Origin: Buddleja alternifolia
Taxonomy: Eukaryota; Streptophyta; Magnoliopsida; Lamiales; Scrophulariaceae
Reading direction: 5' to 3'
NCBI GenBank assembly: GCA_019426215.1
Contig: CM033396.1
Coordinates: 25,621,101-25,685,100, forward strand
Length of the DNA stretch: 64,000 nucleotides
Shown one piece after another: positions 57,891 to 64,000 of the stretch; positions within the stretch are counted from its first letter, which is position 1, and each line of letters opens with the position of its first letter. The notes under the pieces were generated by a model. It was not told the DNA's origin, did not search any database, and worked only from the letters and a program-made list of their open reading frames with translations. The translations under genes were made by a program, and so were the position numbers.

Positions 57891-59696
57891 TGTTAGGATT
57901 ATGCCCTCAGATGCCATAGAAGATAGAATGAGTAGCGCATCTATCTTGTATTGAACTTAATTATTATTAATAAAAGGCACTATTTAGTTTTTCACTGAAT
58001 TCTTATCTGCATCTATAAGTTGTGTAAAACGCTTTGTCCGTTTTTTCAGTGCGATCCCTCTACTTCCTATGAGATAGGAAGAATGACACTAGAGAGATCG
58101 ACCTTGATTACTAAAACTAGTTCGCCAGTAATATAAAGTCTTTAATGGGCAAATAGAGACTTCGAATACTTGTACAATCTTAGCTCTGACAGGGGAGTGT
58201 CAGTCAAACACCATGTGATGGTGGCAGCTTAAGACTGTCGGCACATCAGTGGAACTGATATGCTCGAACACGACTCACATCGGTTCTGTCACATTGGTTT
58301 TCACTTTGTGACTGTCAATAACAGAACTAATTATGCGTAATAGTTATATGTGAACCTTCGACCTGAAGTATCAGGCTGAAGATGCACTTGTGAAATCAAG
58401 TCTTTCACTAGAGTAGTTAGACCCAATTCACCCGTTGATGGGGTTGACCTCGAAATGCGAACTTGATGGACAAGTGGTAGTCTTAACAGATGTCTAAAAT
58501 GGGATTTGTTCTCTCATAAGTGAATGAGAATGCACCTTACGTGATTATAGATAAATAGAGATCAAAGTCTTTGGCCAAAGCAAAAGAGGCGATTGTGCTA
58601 GGCACTTAATCAATGTCAATGATCTCGTATTATTATCATTTATACATATGGTCAAGTCCAATGAGTTTGACATAACCATGACTCTCACTTGACGGAGGAA
58701 CGTGAACAAAAGGTTTATAGATATACGGTATTTATGACTAGAAGGTTGTGGAATGATCCATTCATTCGTATTTCATTTGGGCTACGAAGTGGGCCACGTG
58801 ACTCGCTAGGTGTTACCCACTTTCTTTGGTTTTCTCTCATTGCCAAATGAAACGAACCTAAAGAGTCGCACTAAAAAATTGATGAAGAAAATTGAAAAGG
58901 ATTTTCTATTTTATTTTTGGAGAGATTTAATTTATTGTATAAGTTAAATAATTAATTAATTACTTATTGGATAAGATAATTAATTACTTATTGGATAAGA
59001 TAATTAATTAAATGGATAAGATTAATTATTAATTAATTTCTTAGAGAAATATATTAATGAATTAATTTATCTAATTAATTTTATTATTCAATTAATTAAT
59101 TTATTTATTGGATGAAATAAATTATTAATTGAATAAAGAATTAATTAAACAAAGCAAGAGAAAAATCCGGGGCCCATATGTGGGGTGACCTAGAGGATGC
59201 CCATTAGGGTTAAATGGATGATCATGTTGGTCTCTTTTGTTTTGTCTTGGTCAATAAGTCATTGAAATACAAAAAGGCTTCTCTTGAGTTTAACCTAGAC
59301 AACAATTTATAATTCATTGTAACTCTCCAAAGAAATGAGAAGGAAAAATATCCTCCCCCTCTATACACACTAGCCGTCTTTCACATAGAGAAGAAAAAAG
59401 GAATTTTTCCATCATCAATTCTTGCGTGATAATTTAGAGACAATGTGCTTCGTTCTTTGGATTTATTTACAAGAAACTTCAAGAAATCAAGGCTTGAAGA
59501 ATTCAAGAAGGTCATCAATTCGAAGTTTTGAAGAAGAATTGGATTCTCCTAGCACCTCGCTTCGACGGGTATAAGTTGAATTTATTCGTTAAAGCAATTT
59601 TAGATTCAATTATGCGATTAGAGAAACACTTTGAGTTTTAATCAATTTTTTGAAATCCTTCTGCTGTGTTTATGAGTTTTTTTTGCGAAACCTAAC
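57891..59696 (+). mobile_element. Solo LTR, Copia family B, inside J
   Basis: About 1806 bases from TGTTAGGATTATGCC to AAACCTAA(C). It is flanked by CGCGC at 57886-57890 and again at 59696-59700. Protease of J lies to the left and gag of J to the right, both on the minus strand, so only an LTR remains at this insertion. It is homologous along its length to 62070-63868 and to the reversed copy at 3367-6854. The last bases of the LTR have mutated, so its end is uncertain by one or two bases. Confidence 0.85.
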
Positions 59697-59700
59697 GCGC

Positions 59701-59884
59701 GCGCTTTTGTTCATATTGGGACAGTTCCTTCTCTAGTGGCCTAGCTCAATGCAGTATAGGCACTTATCCGCAAATTTTGCCCTCTTATTTCTCCAATAGA
59801 TTTGATAGTGGTTTGGAAGTCATATTATTCGAGAGAGATATAACATAAAATAACTGCAGAAAATAAACCAGAATTTATTAGATG
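59701..59884 (-). pseudogene. gag: gag relic of element J with zinc knuckle, internally deleted
   Basis: On the minus strand, ATG near 59823 opens MTSKPLSNLLEK and a stop. The reading then jumps to KCLYCIELGH, a stop, RRNCPNMN: a CX2CX4HX4C knuckle with Trp to stop. About 700 bases of gag between the N-terminus and the knuckle are missing. Upstream, the TTCTGCAGTTATTTTAT phrase matches the last part of the A leader before gag (about 7658). The plus-strand K pol starts abruptly at 59885. Confidence 0.82.
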
Positions 59885-60500
59885 ATTATAATTAAACTAA
59901 ATGGGGTAGCTGAGCGAAGGAACCGAACATTGTTGGACATGGTTCGTTCCATGCTTAGCTACACTAATTTACCCATTTCGTTGTGGGGACATGCGCTCCT
60001 TACTGCTGCTTATATATTGAACAGATGTCCCTCCAAATCCGTTCCTAAAACTCCGCATGAGATGTAGAATAATAGGAAACCAAGTCTTAACCACATTAAG
60101 ATTTGGGGATATCCCGCTTATGTCAAAAAGACTAAAGTGGAGATAAGATCCCTCTTGAGACGTTTCATTGGTTATCCTGAAGATTCCATGGGATTCTTCT
60201 TTTACCTGTATGATGATCAGAGAATCATCATGGCCCTACAAGCTCACTTCCTTGAAGATGAGTTCGTCTTAGAAGGGGGCAAAGGTAGGAAAATTGTTCA
60301 AGAAGAACAAAATAAAACTCCCTCAGAGACATCTGTCGAAGAACCAAGGCCTGAACCAATAGTAGCACAACCACCACATAAATCTGGTAGAATACCACAT
60401 GAACCTGAGAGGTATGGGTATCTACTGCAGGGGGAGCCAGAGTTTCACACTGTAGTACAAGAAGGTCATGAAGATGATCCTTGTACCTATGATCAAGCGA
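59885..60500 (+). pseudogene. Integrase C-terminal part of B-family element K, 5' truncated
   Basis: Starts inside the integrase core at [35 protein letters not shown], so the catalytic Glu is present but both Asp motifs, protease, gag, leader and 5' LTR are absent. A TAG at 60065 replaces Trp. The frame continues with SLNHIKIWGYPAYVKK, FIGYPEDSMGFFFYLYDDQR and HEPERYGYLLQG up to the RT. The junction at 59885 lies next to an oppositely oriented gag relic of J. Confidence 0.87.
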
Positions 60501-61283
60501 TGGTGAATGTCGACGCTTCAAGATGGCGAGAAGCCAATCGAAACAAATATGGACTCTATGCAATTAAACCAAGTTTGGACTTTGGTAGAATGTCCTGAAG
60601 GTATCAAACCTATAGGATGTAAGTGGATCTACAAAAGAAAGACAGGTAGCGATGGCAAGGTTGACACCTTTAAAACCAGGCTCGTAGCGAAAGGGTATAG
60701 TCAAAGAGAAGGAATTGACTATCAAGAAACCTTTTTGCCCGTGGCCATGATAAAGTCCATCGAAATGCTGTTATCCGTAGCTGCATACTTAGATTATGAG
60801 ATATGGCAAATGGATGTCAAAACGGCTTTCCGGAATGGATTCCTCGAGGAGGATATCTATATGGACCAGCTAAAGGGTTTTGTAGCCGAGACCGATGTCC
60901 ATAAAGTATGTAAACTTGAGAGGTCTATATACGGTCTCAATCAAGCATCCAGAAGCTGGAATCTTCGTTTTGATGAAGTAGTAAATGGATATGGCTGTAT
61001 CAAGATGGAAGATGAACCCTGTGTCTATAAGAAGATTAGTGGGAGCAAACTCTCGTTCTTAGTACTATATGTGGATGACATTCTACTTATAGGAAATGAC
61101 GCAGGAATGCTCACCACAGTCAAGAAATGGCTTTCAAGTATGTTTTCCATGAAAGACTTGGGAGAAACGACAAACATTCTAGGAATTCGTATCTACAGAG
61201 AAAGAACTAATAGAATGATAGGTCTCTCCCAAGCCCTTTACTTAGAAAGGGTCCTAAAGAGGTTTAGGATGGACAATTTTTAG
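60501..61283 (+). pseudogene. Reverse transcriptase of element K
   Basis: After a frameshift near 60545 one frame is open to 61283: VWTLVECPEGIKPIGCKWIYKRKTG, RLVAKGYSQREGIDYQETF, MDVKTAFRNGFLEEDIYM, ERSIYGLNQASRSWN, the catalytic LVLYVDDILLIGND (near 61055-61097), FSMKDLGETTNILGIRIYR and LSQALYLERVLKRFRM. A TAG at 61281 ends it, and the same frame resumes at once. This is the best preserved Copia RT in the window. It could serve as a reference for placing the fragments of A, G and J. Confidence 0.92.
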
Positions 61284-62030
61284 AGAGGGTTTCTTCCCAT
61301 GAGGCATGGAGTATACTTATCCAAGTCTATGTGTCCTCAAAGTGAGGAAGTTATACAGGAGATGAGTAACATGCCCTATGCTGCTGCAGTTGGTAACCTG
61401 ATGTATGCAATGTTGTGTACTAGACCCGACATTGCCTATGCTGTAAGCATGGTGAGTCGATTTCAGGTAAACCCTGGAAAGGAACATTGGATATCTGTGA
61501 AGAATATCCTAAAGTATCTCAAAAGAACTAAGGATATGATTCTCATCTATGGAGGTGGAGACCTAAAGATGGAAGGTTATTCTGATTCAAACTTTCAGTC
61601 TGATGTTGGTGATGGAAAATCCACTTCAGGGTTTGTTTTTACTCTCAATGGTGGAGCGGTGTCTTGAAAAATTTCCAAGCGAAGTACAACCGCTTATTCC
61701 ACCACTGAAGCGGAATATGTGGCAGCCTCAGAGGCAGCCAGAGAAGCTGTTTGGATGAGAAAGTTTCTTGGAGAACTTGAATCGGTCCCTAGTGCTCAGC
61801 TCCCGTTACCACTTTATTGTGACAACAATGGAGCAATAGCACAAGCCAAGGTACCGAGGTCTCATAACAAGTCCAAACATATTGAGATAAGATTTTACAT
61901 CATCAGGGAGATCATTGGCAGAGGAGAGATAGCAGTGCAGAAAATAGCCTCAGCTAAAAATGTGGCTGACCAGTTCACCAAACCACTACCTCAGGCTGCT
62001 TTAGACTGACACCTGGAAAGAATGGGTATA
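61284..62030 (+). pseudogene. Reverse transcriptase end and RNase H of element K
   Basis: In frame with the RT after the TAG: FLPMRHGVYLSKSMCP, LMYAMLCTRPDIAYAVSMVSRFQ, ILKYLKRTKDMILIYGG, then RNase H with YSDSNFQSD, GKSTSGFVFTLNGGAVS, a TGA at 61665 for Trp, [39 protein letters not shown] and NVADQFTKPLPQAALD with a stop at 62007. All the RNase H acidic motifs are present. The polypurine tract CAAGTGGGAGAT (62058-62069) and 3' LTR follow. Confidence 0.92.
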
Positions 62031-62069
62031 AGACACTAAAATGAGTGGCATTGAGTGCAAGTGGGAGAT

Positions 62070-63868
62070 TGTTAGGATAATACCCTCAAATGTCATAGAG
62101 GATAGAATGAGTAGGGCATCTATCGTGTATTTCTTGTATTGAACTTAATTATTATTAATAAAAGGCACTATTTAGTTTTTCACATAATTCTCATCTGCAT
62201 CTATAAGTTGTGTAAAACGCTTCGCCCATGTTTTCAGTGCGATCTCTCTACTTCCTATGGGATAGGAAGAATGGCACTAGAGAGATCGACCTTGATTATT
62301 AAAACTAGTTCGCAAATAATATGAAGTCTTTAATGGGCAAATAAAGACTTTGAATACTTGTACAATTTTAGCTCTGACATGGGAGTGTCAGTCGAACACC
62401 ATGTGATGGTGAGAGCTGAACACTATAGGCACATCAGTGGAACTGATATGCTTGAACACGACTCGCATTGGCTCTGTCACATGGGTTTTTACTCTGTGAC
62501 TGTCAATGACAAAATTGATTATGCTTAATAGGTATATGTGAACCTTGGACCCGAAGTATCAGGCTGAAGATGCACTTGTGATGTCAAGTCTTTCACTAGA
62601 GTAGTTAGACCCAATTCACCCGTTGGTGAGGTCGACCTCAAAATGCGGACTTGATGGGCAAGCGGTAGTCTTAACAGATATCTAAAATGGGATTTGTTCT
62701 CTCATAAGTGAAGAATGTACCCTATGTGATTATAGATAAATAGAGATCAAAGTCTTTGGCCAAAGCAAAAGAGACGATTGTGCTAGGCACTTAATCAATC
62801 TCAATGATATCGTATTATTATAATTTATACATATGGTCAAGTCCAGTGAGTATAACATAACCATGACTCTGACTTGACCGAGGAACGTGAACAAAGGGTT
62901 TATACATATACGGTATTTACGATTGGAAGGTTGTGGAATGATCCATTCATTCGTATTTCATTTGGGCTACGAAGTGGGCCACGTGACTGGCTAGGTGTTA
63001 CCCACTTCCTTTGGTTTCCTCTCATTGCCAAATGAAATGAACCTACAGAGTCGCGTTAAAGAATTGATGAAGAAAATTGAAAAGGATTTTCTATTTTATT
63101 TTTAGAGAGATTTAATTTATTGGATAACTTAAATAATTAATTAATTACTTATTCGATAAGATAATTAATTAAATGCATAAGATTAATTATTAATTAATTT
63201 CCTAGAGAAATATATTAATGAATTAATTTATCTAATTAATTTTAATATTTAATTAGTTAATTTATTTATTGGATAAAATAAATTATTAATTGAATAAAGA
63301 ATTAATTAAACAATGCAAGAGAAAAATTTGGGCCCCATGTGGGGCATCCTGGAGGACGCCCTTTAGGGTTAGATGATTGATCATGTTGGTCTCTTTTGTT
63401 TTATTTTGATCAGTAAGTCATTGAGATATAAAAGGCTTCACTTGACTTTAACCTAGACAAAAATTTACAATTCGTTGTAGCTCTCCAAAGAAAAGAAGAA
63501 GAAAAATATCCTGCCCCTCTATACACACTAGCCGTCGTTCATATGGAGAAGAAAAAAAGGATTTTTCCATCATCAATTCGTGCGTGATAATTTAGAGACA
63601 ATGTGCTTCGTTGTTTGAATTTATTGACAAGAAACTTCAAGAAATCAAGACTTTAAGAATACGAGGATTGAAGAATTCAAGAAGTTCATCAATTCAATGT
63701 TTTGAAGAAGAATTGAATTCTCCTACCACCTCGCTTCGACGGGCAAGTTGAATTTATTCGTTAAAGCAATTTTAGATTCAATTATGCGATTAGAGAAACA
63801 CTTTAGGTTTTAATCAATTTTTTGAAATCCTTCTGCCGCGTTTATGATTTTTTTTGAGAAACCCAACA
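62070..63868 (+). repeat. 3' LTR of B-family element K
   Basis: 1799 bases from TGTTAGGATAATACC to ACCCAACA, preceded by the polypurine tract. The flank CGTGC (63869-63873) corresponds to the CGCGC flank of the solo LTR at 57891-59696 with one CG to TG change. The match with that LTR continues past its end into gag of J, so the duplicated unit is larger than the LTR. Confidence 0.92.
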
Positions 63869-64000
63869 CGTGCGCCTTTGTTCATATTGGGACAGTTCCT
63901 TCTCCAGCGGCCTAGGTCACTGCAGTATAGGCACTTATCCGCATATTTTGCCCTCTTATTTCTCCAGTAGATTCGATAGTGGTTTAGATGTCATATTATT
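63869..64000 (-). pseudogene. gag: Second copy of the J gag relic (runs off the window)
   Basis: Parallel to 59701-59845. Minus-strand reading KCLYCSDLGRWRRNCPNMN gives the zinc knuckle with His to Arg, and the same junction TTTTGCCCTCTTATTTCTCC marks the same internal gag deletion. Because both copies share this deletion, they derive from one parent. The sequence leaves the window before the leader. Confidence 0.82.

Overview
This 64 kb window is plant nuclear DNA made almost entirely of nested, decayed LTR retrotransposons and their relics. I found no intact cellular gene, no rRNA or tRNA gene and no CRISPR array. The plant origin is inferred from Ty1/Copia elements primed by initiator-Met tRNA, an Athila-like Ty3/Gypsy element primed by tRNA-Asp and carrying an extra open reading frame after pol, a CACTA element, a small hAT-like element, and AT-rich sequence throughout. 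The species cannot be told from the window. Letters A to L below are my own labels for families or copies.

Left third (1-32 kb). Copia element A runs forward from a 5' LTR cut by the window edge to a 3' LTR ending at 17968. Its leader holds a 421-bp hAT-like MITE and a reversed solo LTR of family B (3367-6854), which itself contains a solo LTR of Gypsy-like family C (4443-6168). Between A's reverse transcriptase and its RNase H sits reversed Copia element E, which has lost its 5' half together with part of A. To the right lies reversed Copia element F. It is interrupted by a second family C solo LTR (21422-23129, reversed) and by the whole forward Copia element G (23879-30082).

Middle (32-43 kb). 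This is a mosaic of fragments: a Copia RNase H piece (L), a Gypsy LTR fragment, two copies of LTR family H, a fold-back element with long inverted arms, a reversed Gypsy gag, a possible solo LTR, a reversed A-family LTR fused to reverse transcriptase scraps, and a reversed SIRE-like Copia pol (I).

Right third (41-64 kb). Reversed Copia element J runs from 40.9 kb to the window end. It is split by D, a 13.9 kb Athila-like Gypsy element with perfect 5-bp target duplications and two similar LTRs. A non-autonomous CACTA element lies inside D's 5' LTR. J is split again by a family B solo LTR, and then by a B-family pol plus 3' LTR (K) that seems to derive from the same insertion through unequal recombination.

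No element here looks able to move by itself. A, E, G, I, J and K carry stops, frameshifts or deletions in pol. F keeps only gag and RNase H relics. D has lost the reverse transcriptase catalytic box and has valine in place of the last integrase catalytic acid. The most notable new signal is an array of three stem-loops just upstream of gag in Copia elements A and G. The stems pair perfectly but differ in sequence between the two elements, and the loops carry a shared motif. This looks like a conserved RNA structure of the retrotransposon leader.
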